A stretch of DNA of 64,000 nt from Pipra filicauda (Eukaryota; Chordata; Aves; Passeriformes; Pipridae): contig NW_024104891.1 in assembly GCF_003945595.2 (NCBI RefSeq), positions 62,001 through 126,000 on the forward strand, written 5' to 3'. The notes under the pieces were generated by a model, which made no database searches, was not told where the DNA came from, and saw only the letters and a program-made list of their open reading frames with translations. The position numbers were made by a program, and so were the translations under genes. Positions within the stretch are counted from its first letter, which is position 1; every line of letters starts with the position of its first letter. Positions 37,401 to 50,310 of this stretch are shown here, piece by piece.

Positions 37401-40400
37401 GGGCACCCTGTTGTCCTCTCAGACAATATGTGGGTATGGAAACACTTCTGTGTTGGAAGGTAAAACAGGATGAGTGGGAACTGCGCTCAATCCACTGGCA
37501 GAAGTGCAGGAGAATGGGTCCTGCACTGTTGTGTTTCATGTTAAAAACATGACCCCCGTGTACAGACTGCAGAGCTGAGCTAGGATGCCTTTTGCTGCTC
37601 TACAGGGGGCCTGTCTGAGATGTGCACTGTGGGATGGCCCAGAGAGTTGTACAAAATCCCCAGATTTTCCCAAGACAGAAACAGAAAATTGGTAGAATTT
37701 ACACAAAGAGTATTTCGGGATTTGTAACTTCCTTTCAGTAATTTTTTAACAATTTTGCCAGCCTCTAGTGTTTCTCTTGCATACAAGATGCTGCACAGTC
37801 AATGAAGCACTGAAGAAATCACTGCTACAACTTAAGCACAAACTCTATTTACAGCTCACAGTCCAAGGATGCTCAGACCTAACCATAGATAATAGTATGT
37901 TCTAGATCCTACTCTTTTTGCTTCTTAAAACCACCTCTTCTACTCAAGACTGCCTTTTTCTAAACACAGTTACTTGTCAGTTTATAATTTCTTTTTAAGA
38001 ATACTTAATTTTTACCTGCAGTGGGAGCAGCTTGACAGCACAGAGGACTACTGTCACAGGCACACATGCAGCAAATGCCACTGGAGGTAAGTCAGCCCTT
38101 TCAAAGACATTTTTAAAATATCATCTCCACAGCTGGTTTGCCCATTTGTTAAAAACAAATGGCATTTGGGGAGTCTGGAAACCAGGGTCAGCCATTAGGT
38201 GGATCTAAAATATGTGTCATCTGTTTAGTGTTGTATCCCCTTACGCACTGTCTTTTCTCAGAAGGCCAGTCCCTCGAGATATGTGAGATCAGAGGGAAAC
38301 AGGAGACCCATCTGCAACCTGCTGATTAGCCAGTCATCAACAGATTATCTTGTTCAAAGGGATGAGGGTAATGGGCTGAGGCCAGCTAAGTGCATATATG
38401 GCACATCAATGCCACAAAGATGGGAAAGTCCAGATGATGTGACTTCTGGGGAGGGCACCTTTAAACAGACAGAAAAAGAAGAGTGGGATTGTTGGGTGAG
38501 TCAATCTGGAATACTTGGCATTGATATAAAATCAGTGGGTTCAGCCTGGCCTTGTGGTTTCCCTTCTTTCTGGGCAGGGATCTGCACAAGCCGGAGAAGC
38601 TGCTGGGTGTATGGTATTTGCAACCGCTTTATTTTCTCTGGGCTAAAAATACTCTGCAAACTTTGGTTTTATTTTCCATTCCTAACAGCTGAGCCCTGGT
38701 CTGGAGGGAATGAATGTGTTATCCCACTGTGAAAATATCTAAACAGGTGGAAAGGACAAGGGAGGGTAGAAAGAGAGGGTGGAGAGTCTGGTTTTAGACA
38801 GAAATCCTGTTTCCTTTCTAAAAACAGAATGAAGGTCCTGTAGATTGTTTTAAAGCTAAAATTTGTTTTCACATTCTCACCTATTTGCTTAGAAAGAGCT
38901 TTGTGCTGGAAAACATCAGGAGGAAAACAGTTACGGAGACACTGTCAGAGAAAAGAGAAAATTGTGGGGGCACTGTGCTGCTGTTTCAGTCAGACCCAAG
39001 CTTTCTGACAATAAACTTCGTTTTTCACCTGTAACTTCTGTTATGCCAGCTGGAGTCTCCATTCAGCTTTACCAAAGTGCTTTCTTTTATCTTCTGAGAA
39101 AGCTCTTTATGAAAACTATCCTAGCTCTGAGACAGCTCTGTCGAAGAATCTCGCTGCTGACTGGTGGTGCTGTTTCTGTAGCCACCCCCATTGCCTCAGC
39201 ACAGAAAAGGCCACCAAACAGGCTGAGTTGTGCTAGATGTTTTCCATTTTTCAGTATGGAAATACTTTCCATTAAGAAGCGTGATCCTGCCTGGTAAGAC
39301 TCTCTTCATCCAAATCCTGTCTGGATTGCAAGTAAGTCTGCAAAGGCAAGGGCTAATGCACTAATCCATTCTGGTACTGTATGTCTTTATAGGAGCTTTT
39401 TGAGAAAAGAAAAATAAGAATAAGAGTCTGGAGACTTGTACTATACAGAATGTAATCAATAAAGTTATTCAAAGTTTTACACAAAAGCACTCACACAGAT
39501 CATTAGGGCAGAAACTTTAATCCACTGAGGTTTAGAAATGAGGAATTTCTTAAGTAGCACCTGAGATATTTTTTTCCCCCTACAAGTCTGTAGGGCTTTG
39601 TGGATTGTAAATCCTGTGAAAACACTTCTTTCAAATAAATATTGTGAAGGAAAAATAAAAAGAGGAGTAAAGGGAAACCAAGCTGAAATCTGATAAACAG
39701 CCCCAAGATTTCAGCCCTTTCAGGGGTCACTGACTATTGCCCCAAATTCTCTCCTAGGTGATGGAAATTAGTAAATAATCACAAACAGTGGGGAGGAAAA
39801 ATGGTTTGTGAGAAGAACAAAGCCATGCTGTTTTTCATCTTTCCTGCACCTGAGCCTTTGGGCAGGCTTTGAATTCCCTTAGACATTCCTCTTGCCATTC
39901 ATCCTGTTCCTGGTCATCACCTAAACATGGGCTACACATCCCACCTGCCTTTACTGAGAGACAGGCTGGGGCAGTGTGAGACCTGGATTTGCTTTCCCCG
40001 TCCAACAGCAGTTTTCTGTTTTTCAGCAGAGGTAGCTTGTCCAGAGGAAGGCCAAGGGCTCAAGCAGGAAGGGACAGACTCCATTCCTTCGGCAGGCAAG
40101 CCCAGCTTGGAGTGTGCTCTTATGGGCACTGAGACCATTGACTGGAATGCACCTGTGGGCTGCTGTCAGATTGGCAGCAGAGTGATGTGTTGGTTCACCA
40201 GCCCAGCCTCAGACTGTGCCTGAACAGCCCTGCAGACATAGCCAGGTCAGGCATGAGCCTCACAAGTCCCTGCAGCTGCTTTCCAGCACTTGGCATCCTA
40301 GAGACGGGTACCAGGCTGAGGCAGTTCAATGACTATTGCTGGTGTGCAGCTGTCTGACAGAATGCTCTTGGCCAAGGAGTTTGGCCTCAGAAAGGGCTTT

Positions 40401-43400
40401 CCTATGTGACAAGGCACCTGATACCAGATATGGGTTGTCCTGGTGAGCTGTGAGTCCTCCCACATCTTCTTAGAAAGGAGTGAGATCCACAAAGAAGCAG
40501 AGGGATTGTGGGACCCTTGCAAATGATAGCTTTGGGATAGTATACTCATATAGCTCAGGCCATTAAATGTATCACCTGTGTGTTTATTGCGCATATTTTA
40601 TTTGCAGTAATGTTGGCATCAGACTGCAAGCTCATCTAAGTTGCCTGCACAGTAGGCCTGGTGGAGCTGTGATGTATGGTCCTCCTCCTCCACCAGAAGA
40701 TCTGTGGCCTCTACAGTGGAAAGTTATGTATCCTGCTCTTGTAGGTCAGTGGTTTGAAAGCTGCTTGGTGAGGCTGGGTGCATGATCTACAGCTGCCTTG
40801 GATAGCCATATTAAGCAAGGACTTGCATACTCATTAGTTTTATGTAAGACTAAGGTAATTTCAGGACTGCCAAAAGTTCATGGCTGGGAGTAGCTGATCT
40901 GGGCTTGTCTGGGGGGCCGTGTCTGCTTGAGTGTAAAGGAAAACCTGCGAGGGAGCTCCACAGAGATTTCTTCTGCTTCATATAAGCCACGGGAGCAAAA
41001 GCAAGTTGGCAAGTGAGTGTTGCTGCCTTCAGCAGGTTAATGGAGTTTGTTAGGATTCACTCACGTTTTACAACATTAATAGGCATTAAAATGGATTGAG
41101 AATAAAAATAATAATAAAAAAATAATAGGCAGAAGAACTGGTTGGGTCACCACCAACAGTAACATTTTGACTTCATCCTGATTACACTTAAATATTGAAG
41201 ATATCGCGATGCGGGTGCTGATGTTCTAGAGAGCATCCATGCACTGGAAGTCAAGGAAATGGTCAAAGCCTAGTATCACTATCAGCAAGTGGCTGAGGGG
41301 GCAGAATGGAAAAAGATGACTGAAGAAGAAAAACATGAGGAGGGAAAAATGATTTTGCTGCCTGACTGCTGGTTTCAAGGTTAAAGAGAAAAGATGAAAT
41401 CAAAGTGCCCATTAATTCTAACTATTCAATCTAACTTAGTTTGCTAATGCAAAACCACTGGTTCACTTTTATCTGAAATTGAAAAAGCGTAATTCAAAGC
41501 CTGTTCAAAGAGAATAATGAGATAGCCTGAAAGACCATTACCTAAAACCCAGTTACAATTATATGTTATCTGTGTGGACTCAAGTTTTTATTAGCTTGCA
41601 TTTGCCCTCCAGGGCATCAGACAAAGGCCATCTATTTGTCAGGCTTTGGAGGAGTGCTAAAATCCAGCCGTTTTGGACAGGGTTGAGGGCAGGACTCCCA
41701 TATCTCTCTCTGGGATTTCCTAGAGAGATGTAAGCATGCGTGACTTATGCAGTGACTTTACCCTGTGCATGCACTGCACCAGTGATTTGCAAATGCATGG
41801 CTAGATTTCTCTGGGGTTTGTAGATATCTCTGTATGGGCTGTAGCAGTAGTTCTAACTTGGCTATAAGACTTACAGTCTTACCCCATGCAAAGGACTAAA
41901 ATGGTTTCTTTTTCAGCTGAGCAAGATTTCTGGCCAGAAAACTGGAATTAGGCATGGGGGAAGCAGGAGAGGGAACTACTGTACCTCCTGTTGCTTAAAT
42001 ACCACTTGCTCTTGCATGCTGGTGGCTGCCTGATAATCTTGTCTGAGTTGCTGTCAGAGTATGGCTTGTGTTGAGGTAGTGTAAGTATGTTAAATTCAAG
42101 TAAGTTCATAATACCTTGGACAGTTGGAAGTTCCTAATTCTTATTTTGCCCATTGGAAGCCCTGTCTCTCCCTCTGCAGCTGTGATTTAGTAACAGAGTA
42201 CTATTTTTCAGTCTCAGGTTGCTCTTTTTTTGAGTACAAAATTAATTTCTTACATAACTCAATTAAAATTAATGGACTGATTGATACTGATGATTTGATG
42301 TTATTCTGTTAAAGTGTTTTTGCCAAGACAGAAAAATGTGTCAAGATATGTTTTATTACACTGTGGAGCATAAATGAAAGAGTTGATTGAACTGTTTTTT
42401 ATGGGGGGGGGAAAAAAAAGGATAATAATATCTTCTGTACCTTTATTGTCTTTGATTCTTTGCGGCCCTTACTGGCTTCAGTGGACTTTGGATCAGACAG
42501 TTACTAATTCCTCTTCAAATCTTTACACAAATGGCAATGGCAAGTACCCTATGTGCGTGAATTCCTTAAGCTTCTGGGAAAATTTTATGTTGTAAACCAG
42601 AGACCTAAGAGTAAGTTCTGAGGCTATTTCCGTCACTCCTATAAAATGATTATTTGTCAGCCATCCGATGTGCTTCCTTGCCAAACTGCTAGTATGAGGA
42701 AAAGTAGGTTTGTTTGTGATGCTGTGTGTTATGTTGGTAGCCACTGGCAAAGGGTGACTTTTAACAGACACTTTTCTAAGAAAAAAAACACATATAAGAT
42801 GTCTAGCAGAGGGTGATGGCTAAAGACAAAAGAAAAGAATACTAACGAGATGGAAAAGCTATTACTTCAATGTCTCGTGGTAACATACCACATGTGAACA
42901 AGAAGTTCAAGGTGCCCCTTATTTAAACTGTTTAGGACATGCAAGGGGGGGAGCACAGGAGGAGATATAAATCTCTTTGTATGTTCTCTAAGACTTAAAG
43001 AGAGCTCTGGAAGGAGCTCCTTGCAAAAAAGGTGTCAGGAAAAAAGGTGGAGAAGTAACTGCTCTAGTCTGGACTCAGATCCAGACAAAGCTTAAGGTCC
43101 ATGGTGAATAAAGAAAACTCTTCTGGCAGGTGATATGGAATGGTGTCACTATCCTGTCACCACAATGAACTGAAATCTCACATGCTCTGGCTGATGGGAT
43201 CAAATGAATGTTTCTTCCACTTGATTGCAGCTTCTCTGAAAGTATCGAACCACAGTCTCTGGGGTGAATGCAGAATTTTGCTCATTATTATTGCTGATTA
43301 TTATATTTCCTGTGACAGTCACTGGAAACCTGCCTGAAAAGACATAGATCCCCGTGGAGCAACAACCAGAACCTCAAAATATCTATCAAAATATCTATCA

Positions 43401-44100
43401 AAAGGCTGCATGATGGCAACTCCTGGGTCATTCTGAAGCACTCCTAAGCTATGACTGTTATTTTTCTCTGTTAAAAACCATTAAAAAACTCTGAAGAGGA
43501 ATACAAATAACAGGGATGAAAGCCTAATCTTTGTCAGAGATCCAGACACTGACTGTATTGTAGTTTCAGCAACAGTCATGTGCCTGATTTAAAATCAAGG
43601 AGGCAAATAAAATAGGAGCACTCAATGCAGTCATGAAAAACGGAGTTTTAACCCTTTTTCAGCCTAAGCAGTTGCAGCTTGGAGTGAATAGTGACCGTGT
43701 ATTTTGTGAAGGAGGAGTTGTTTTTGTTTTTGTTTTAAAAAGAGCATTCAGATCAGCTGAGTTTGAGCCAATGCTGAAAACAGAGCTGCCAGATTTATCA
43801 TTGACCAGAAGATTTGTATGGGGCCAAAGGAGGTTGGTACAGAGAGATTAGAAGCAGATTATCAGCATGCTTTTAGCTTTATCTGTTTCTAGAAGCAAAT
43901 AATTAGCCTCAGAATATACCTCATCTTAAAATAAGTTTTAAAAATTATTGTCTTGAAAAGACTGATAAAAGTTATAGAAACTATATTTCTGCCAGAAGAA
44001 ATTAATTCCCAGAGGAATTATTTTCAGTCAACGTGGTTTCTGTAGCACTGCTACATTTTTGCAAGGAAAAGCCAATTTCAAGAAACTCATTTAGTTCCTT
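34426..44100. other. Long non-coding stretch, no gene recognised
   Basis: Nearly 10 kb without a supported repeat family or exon. It contains small AT-rich runs such as AATAAAAATAATAATAAA at about 41101 and a G9A8 junction near 42403-42418. The longest open frame (38283-38732, + strand, 149 codons) has no domain. A CpG-containing patch at 35108-35170 is too small to call. Confidence 0.6.
43374..43403. repeat. 12-bp tandem repeat, two and a half copies
   Basis: The unit TCAAAATATCTA occurs twice without change (43374-43385, 43386-43397), followed by the first six bases of a third copy. Confidence 0.85.
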
Positions 44101-44235
44101 ATTTCGAATCCTCCCTGAAGAAACCCGCCCGAAGAAAAAGGGGAGGGGGTTGGAAAGAGACAGTTCTGACGTCAGAAACCGGCTCAGTTACCTTCTGGAG
44201 CTTTGTTACGAAACTGAGAAAATTGCTGGTGATGG

Positions 44236-44269
<34 letters not shown>

Positions 44270-44520
44270 AGATTAAGTCGGTTGATTCTCCCTGTTTTCT
44301 GCCCGGCACGGGAGCGGAGCGCAGCCGGCCGGCTCCCGGCAGGAGCGCTGGGAAGTGTGTGCTGCGGAGCCGGGGTTTGTTTCACCCACAGAGAGACTGT
44401 CACCCAGGCAAATAAGTGTCATACAACTGAGAAATGGCATTCATCTGTGCTTGTGCCGTGTGTGGTCCTAAACGTGGGTCGCTGATAACTCGGGAAATGG
44501 AGGAAATGGCCACGGTCAGC
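44101..44520. promoter_or_regulatory. CpG-dense candidate promoter/regulatory patch
   Basis: By hand count there are 22 CpGs in these 420 bases, ten of them between 44304 and 44362, in a window where CpG is otherwise rare outside repeats. Elements seen: a GC-box-like CCCGCCC at 44124-44130; a G-rich GGGGAGGGGG at 44140-44149; a 14-bp perfect palindrome TTCTGACGTCAGAA at 44164-44177 centred on the CRE/ATF octamer TGACGTCA; and a 12-bp palindrome AGCCGGCCGGCT at 44323-44334. A T32 run (44237-44268) splits the patch. No TATA or CCAAT box is evident, which is normal for CpG promoters. On the minus strand, CCAGAAG|GTAACTG (boundary 44192/44191) looks like a splice donor, so a minus-strand first exon is conceivable. 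A retroposed insertion is an alternative reading (see findings). Direction of transcription is unknown. Confidence 0.45.
44237..44268. repeat. T32 homopolymer
   Basis: Thirty-two uninterrupted T residues, the longest homopolymer in the window. On the minus strand it would read as a poly-A tract. It creates the spurious poly-Phe and poly-Lys stretches in the frames across it. Confidence 0.95.
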
Positions 44521-45873
44521 AATATCCAGGTTTCCTTATGATCTCCATGACGGCCTGGGTGCCTGATGTCACCTCTTTCAGCTTAAACAGCTGTATGGAA
44601 AGCATGATAGGATTTTTGGCAACAATGGGACAAAAGTGGTTGATTTTATACTGGTATGTTTGCACGGATTTTCAAAGCAGTGCAGATTCATGTAGCTTCC
44701 TCACACCCTGTTTTCTTTATGTTGCTTTGAAAGCCTCCATTAGAGAAATTAAGGACCTTTCTGGAGAGTAGGGATAAGTCCTTTATCATATTTGAAAACT
44801 GATAAGCATTTATTGGAAAAAAAAAAAGTTTAAAATAAAATGTTGTCCCGTATCTCAACACAGGCAAAGTGATAAAGGCAGATGAGAAATGAAAACTTTG
44901 GACTAGATGCTACAGAGGATTTTTATAAGGCAAAACTTTGTGCTGCTGGTACTCTTACACTGATGAATAAGAAAGCAGACCTTTTCAACTACATGATGGG
45001 CTTTTTTGCCAAACTTGAAAACTGCTGACTGTGTCCAGCCTCCTCCTTTCCTGGGAATGCATCTTGCCCATACTATGCCTCTAGCACTGTTAAGTTCTGT
45101 TCTGCTTTCGTATTTGGGGTGTCCCCATCTGGAAATCTACGTCTTCAGCTGAACACAAGTCCTAAGGAGGCCAGATCTAAAGTTAAGACCGAGGTCTGCA
45201 GTATGTCTGTGCCAGGAGATCATCTCTGATCTTCCCCTTTTTAAGGAAGAGCTGACAAAACCACAGACCTTGCTGCAGGGTTAGGACAGGCAGGTGTGAA
45301 TGGAAACGCCTCTGTCACAGGAGCGTCACCACCAGGGCTTTTAACTTCCCACACGACAGTTCCTGGCCCCTCTGGCAGCTAGGTTGCTCTTGGTAATTTA
45401 GGACTTATCCAGTTCTTTCCTAGGCAGTTTTAAATACAGAAAACATAGGATCGCTTGTTACCACAAAATCCAGAAAAAGGACATTCTTCTCAATAAAATG
45501 CAAATTAAACTCCAACTTCCCAAGTCATTGGATGAATAAGATGCTGCATCTTTTCACAAGGGTGTCTTGATTTGTCTACTCATTGCCATTGCTTCAGGGA
45601 GGATAGCAGTTCCGTGTGTGGTGTGAGATGAGGTAGGAAGAAATGCATCAGCCCCTCCAGCAGCTCCCAATGGAGGGTGACTGCTGGCCTGTCCAGGCAG
45701 CGACTTTGGGAAGTGCATGATGCTTGCTCGGATGGCAAGAGCTACCTTGCTGCCTCACAACATCCTAAAGAGAGAGGCCACTGCTACGAGCTGTGTGGAT
45801 GTTTGCTGTGAAAATAAAACTGCATTTCTTCGTTATGGTAAAAGTGTTTACAAACCTGTGCCCGAGTGGGGGC

Positions 45874-45888
45874 AAAAAAAAAAAAAAA
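45874..45888. repeat. A15 homopolymer
   Basis: Fifteen A residues; no adjacent retroposed gene recognised. Confidence 0.9.
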
Positions 45889-46170
45889 TTGACACAAATG
45901 GGGCCGGGTGTATGCCAAATATATGAGCTGTTCTAGAAGTACGATGTGTCATGGGCTCATTATTCATCAATGCTTCATCACACTGAGTTTATGGTGGCAT
46001 TAAAACTGGAGAAAAAAAAGACGTCATTTACATGAAATGCTGGAGACACTCCCTCTACCCTTTGATTCCTTCAGTAAGCTGGAAGGAGTTTGTGTGCGCA
46101 TGAGAAAGTGTGCTATACAATGCCGGCCTTTATTCTCTTCTTGAATTACTCATACTGTGCAGTATGTAGC

Positions 46171-46200
46171 AAAAAAAAAAAAAAAAGAAAAAAGAAAAAA
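46171..46200. repeat. A-rich run (A16, then AAAAAAG-type)
   Basis: Sixteen A residues, then two further A runs separated by single G residues. No retroposed gene recognised beside it. Confidence 0.9.
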
Positions 46201-48224
46201 TGTTTGGGGCTTATTTTGCTCTTAAGAAATAACACTGAAATGCTGAAGCCAAGCTCCAATGCGAGTGACTGCACTGATCACTTCTGGAGTTTATTTTTCT
46301 AGGAGTTTTTTTGAATGCTGGTATCTCTTTCTGTGCTTCATGCTGAAGTTGCTACTTTCCTATGTACACAGGACAACCAAAATTCCTTCCACCGCCCCCT
46401 GAGTCCTGACCTCAACAAAGGCATGACTGTTGTCCCACTGCACAAGGTTCTGCAGGCTGTTAAACAACTGAGGTGGAAAGCACCAGCCTGACGAAAGTAG
46501 CTGGCCTTAGAAAAGGAGCTGGAAATTTGGGCCAGCATCAGTGTAAGGGATTGGGGCAAGGTGGAGAGCTTTGCGTGCAAACCCAAATCCCATTGTAATT
46601 CAGCTGTCTAACAAAAGACTTGAGAGTTCAATAGCTGACCTCCTTCCCCATGGCTTTTTTTTTTTTTTAAAACCTTTTAGGCTTTCTCTCCTGACAAAAC
46701 CAGGCATATTTTAAGATCCAAGCCATGGCACAGAGCAAGGAGGAATATGGGAGGCTGAGTTCAGTGGCCTTCAAATGGGACGTTGCTGCCTCACAACCAG
46801 GGGACCACAGTTCAAAGAGGGGCATGAGACGGGTTGAAAGGACATGTAAGACAACACAGGAGGTGCATGCCTGTGCATTTACATCTTGTGCTGATGTCCA
46901 CCATGAGGAATTCAGATGAGTGTGTTTTGACTGAGTTATCTGGCCATCAGCTAAGGTTTTAAGATCATTTGACTGCTCATTTTGGTGGCCATTTAGTTTT
47001 TCAAAGTTAATTTCCTAGTACAGGCGAAACACCAATTTTTTTTCTTAGTTGTTTCCCATTTTTTGCAAAGAGGGGATATTCTACTTTTACTGCCTATAGC
47101 ATTATCCATCTAAAGTTTCTTCAAGACCAGCATAAAACAATAGACTGGACTGGCTCCAGAGGAGTTTGTTTAGTCCCATATATAATTATTACCTTGTAAA
47201 CAGGATGCACCTTTAAGTTATAATTTAAATATGATAAATGGGTCAAACCAAGAGTTTTATTATCCCAGGACACAGTTATTACCTACTTAACAGGAAACAC
47301 CTGCAACTTATTGTTAAAATTAGAGATGGCTGAAAAATGGGGAAATCATTTTGTGGACCAAAAAAATAGTATTATTGCATTCTAAAAGGTTCAAATGTAT
47401 TCATTTAGGCAAAATTTTGTGCATAATTTTTATTGAAATCATGTCTTTATGTTCTCATTGGCAGAGAACCATTACACTTTTCCACTGAGAACTAGCGTTT
47501 AGATAAAGCAAGAATACTAAAAGGAAATTTAAAGCTATATAAATTCAAAGTCTCATTGAAAAAGCGATCATAGGTTTTGTTTAATGAAAAACATAACAGT
47601 TTGGGCAATTTGTGTATCAACAATTTTTGCTCCCTATTTTCAACTGAAAAAAGGAAATGTCAAACTTTTATGATTATTATTTCACTGGGAAGTGCTTTTA
47701 TGCTCTTCTTTCTGTCCAAAGCTTTTCAGGCCATGTGCTGTGGTGGTGGCAGCTAAGCTGACATGAGGATTGCTGGCTTTTGGCCCTCAGCGCTGCCTCA
47801 TCAGCTGGGGGTTGTTGTCCCCAACACTCTACGGCCAAAGTGTGCCAGTAAAGATCTACTGCTACAGCAGCAGGTTCTCAGCCTTCATCACCGCAGCCTG
47901 ACTGTCACCCTAAGTACTGGTGGAGGAGCTGGCTTCAACCCTGAGTCCTTGCTCCAAGCCTCGTTCACACTCCCAGTTTGGAAGCTGCTCCGTTTTCTGT
48001 CTCATCCCTCATCTCAAACATCGTTCAGAGCAGGAAGTCTTACGGGAGGAAAGTGTGAAGAGGCAGATCATAAGTTTTTTTGCACAAGGCAGGGACAAAA
48101 GATCCGTAGAAGGACGTGGGAGTCGGGACTCAGTGAGGAAAGCAGTCTCAGCAGTGGGGGGAGGGAAGTTCACTCTAGAAGGTTTTAGGACAGCCACAGC
48201 ACATTGGTGAGAGGTCAAGAAGAG

Positions 48225-48264
48225 TGTATCAGCAGTGTAACTACTGTATCAGCACTGTAGTCAC
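48225..48264. repeat. 20-bp imperfect tandem duplication
   Basis: TGTATCAGCAGTGTAACTAC (48225-48244) is followed directly by TGTATCAGCACTGTAGTCAC (48245-48264). The copies differ at three positions. Confidence 0.85.
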
Positions 48265-49076
48265 TGCCTGAGGGGGCTTTAACTCAGGGTTGATGTGGGG
48301 TTTTTTTAAGTGTTTAATTTCAGAAAGTTCTAGAAAATCATTTGAAAATTTTTACTTTATGGCTTTGAAACTGTTATTATTTTACTGAATGTACTACTAT
48401 CGATGTCACAAGAGCTGAAACAGACCATTTTATATTAAAATCAGGAAGGGCAAAAAGATTTATTATTCTCTATTCCACAGTGCACACTGTGTGACAGGAG
48501 GGCATGGCATACCTTTTCTCAACATTAGTTTTAAATGTTGCTGCTACATTAATGTGCCATTGTCAGAAGTTTGTCAGATGTACAACCACACTTATGCATG
48601 TGTTTCAAATGACATCATTGGAAAACCTTACAGGGATGACATGAAACATTTAATAAAAACAGTTTCCCAAATTTTGAAAAAAAGGTTGCATTAGAATAAG
48701 GGACCATTACTAAAGTAATTAGCATGGAAAATACATAATGATGTTTAACTGAACAGACCCTCAACCTGAATAGATTATTGCAGAGGCAAACAGTTTACTT
48801 CTGGCTTTTTAGCAATATAGTTTTTAGTGCCGCAAATTCTTGAATTTAATAATACTTTTTTTCAGTAGGAAAATGGGACATAGTTGGAGAGCTGTTCCAT
48901 GAAAAAACTTTTAAAATAAAGGAATATGTCTGTAAGAGATAGTTTTGAAAGTCTGGGAGTCTCAGTAGACTTCCATAGGCCTGGATCACTTAATTGTGGA
49001 ACAGGAGTCACCAGGTCAGTAGGAAGCTTTATAAATGTTAACGGACATACACTGTCTACTCAGCCTTCCTAGACTA

Positions 49077-49121
49077 AATTAGGAAGAGTATTTTGTAATT
49101 TAGGAAGAGTGTATTTTGTAA
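49077..49121. repeat. About 22-bp imperfect tandem duplication
   Basis: The block AATTAGGAAGAGTATTTTGT is followed by AATTTAGGAAGAGTGTATTT TGT, a two-copy repeat with small insertions. Confidence 0.8.
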
Positions 49122-50310
49122 ATTCACTTTTCATGTAAAATATATCATGCTAATTTAAAGCAGGGTGTTGTTTGGACAAAAACATTTCTCCTTTTTGCAA
49201 CACTAACAGAAAGACAGAGATCAGAAAGCCAAGCTGACTGGCAACTGTGGTAAACAAAAAATCATATTGACTTACTGTCATCCTTTACTTCTGGACATAT
49301 TTAACTTGTCATTTCCCTTTAAATTCAGATTCACCTTCTAAATGTGCAAAGGTGAAATGGCTTGTTACTGACTCTAGCTATATTATAGTCATTGACTTTT
49401 TAGTTTTGCTGCAACTAAATGGTGAATGAGAAGTGACTTGAACACATGCTGCTTCTCTTTTCTCTGGTACCATCAGACTTTCCCATTGTGCATGCATAAG
49501 TAGAAGAGGACATGACTGAGTAATCAAAATGAGTCACTTTCTATCTTTAGTGAAATAACTCTCTGTTCAGCATTCCCCCTTGCCAAGTAGCAGGCAGCAA
49601 TTGCAAGTAGGTAATTGCACTGCTAACACATGCCAAGGCTCAGATAAGAACCAATCTGGGTACACGCAGTGTATTAACAAATTCTCCAAGCACTGACTCT
49701 GCAGAATAAGATTCAGCATTTTCATCCAAGATAATATGCTCTAATTAACCAGTGCACGGTACTTTACACTAAATACAGGACTTGAATAGAACTTTGGGAA
49801 TGGGATAATGGAGGCTTATTAGGTTAATAAAGAATCATGTGTTCCAAGGCTGACTTAAAAACACAATTAGACTTCCTTTAAAATAGGCCAAAGTATTTCA
49901 GATTTAATCAGTTCCTGGAGGTTATTGAAATTATGAAATAAGTTTGGCAATTGATAAGTGACATCATTTATGTTGTTCAGAAAATGAAAATGCTCTAAAG
50001 AAATACCAGGAACTTTGGTGGCTAAAAGCCCCCTTCAAACAGCCTTAGAGTCAGGATGCTTTTTATCCAGCATTTGGACAGAAAACATTTTATTACAAAA
50101 GTGGGAACCAATCTCTGATACTCTGTAGGATTTCTATAACAGAAGAAAAGCTATACGTTATGCCATCTGGCTTCATTAAGATCACGTGTTGCTATTTCCT
50201 GGGGAGGCTTCCCCTCCAGGTCTTTGACTTGAATTTAGAAGCCATCCAAAATGATTGATGAGAAACCTTGAGCAAATTAAAGAGTTGCAGTGTATATAAT
50301 GGGATGAGGT

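Larger units (their letters stand above)
44521..50310. other. Long non-coding stretch, no gene recognised
   Basis: Low-CpG sequence with several homopolymers and two small tandem duplications listed separately, plus T14 at 46655-46668. A 141-codon open frame (47763-48188, + strand) shows no domain. The stretch 49560-49860 has few low-complexity runs and contains a CTAATTAA word; conservation there is worth testing but cannot be shown here. About 48950-49020 has weak resemblance to old repeats and is not called. Confidence 0.6.

Noticed and set aside
38283..38732. 149-codon plus-strand open frame
   Set aside because: No domain, signal or codon pattern supporting a gene.
42073..42084. TGAGGTAGTGTA, resembling a let-7 start
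   Set aside because: Diverges after the first nine bases and lacks a hairpin partner.
44033..44485. 150-codon frame with a poly-Phe block and its antisense with poly-Lys
   Set aside because: Created by translating the T32 run; not a protein.
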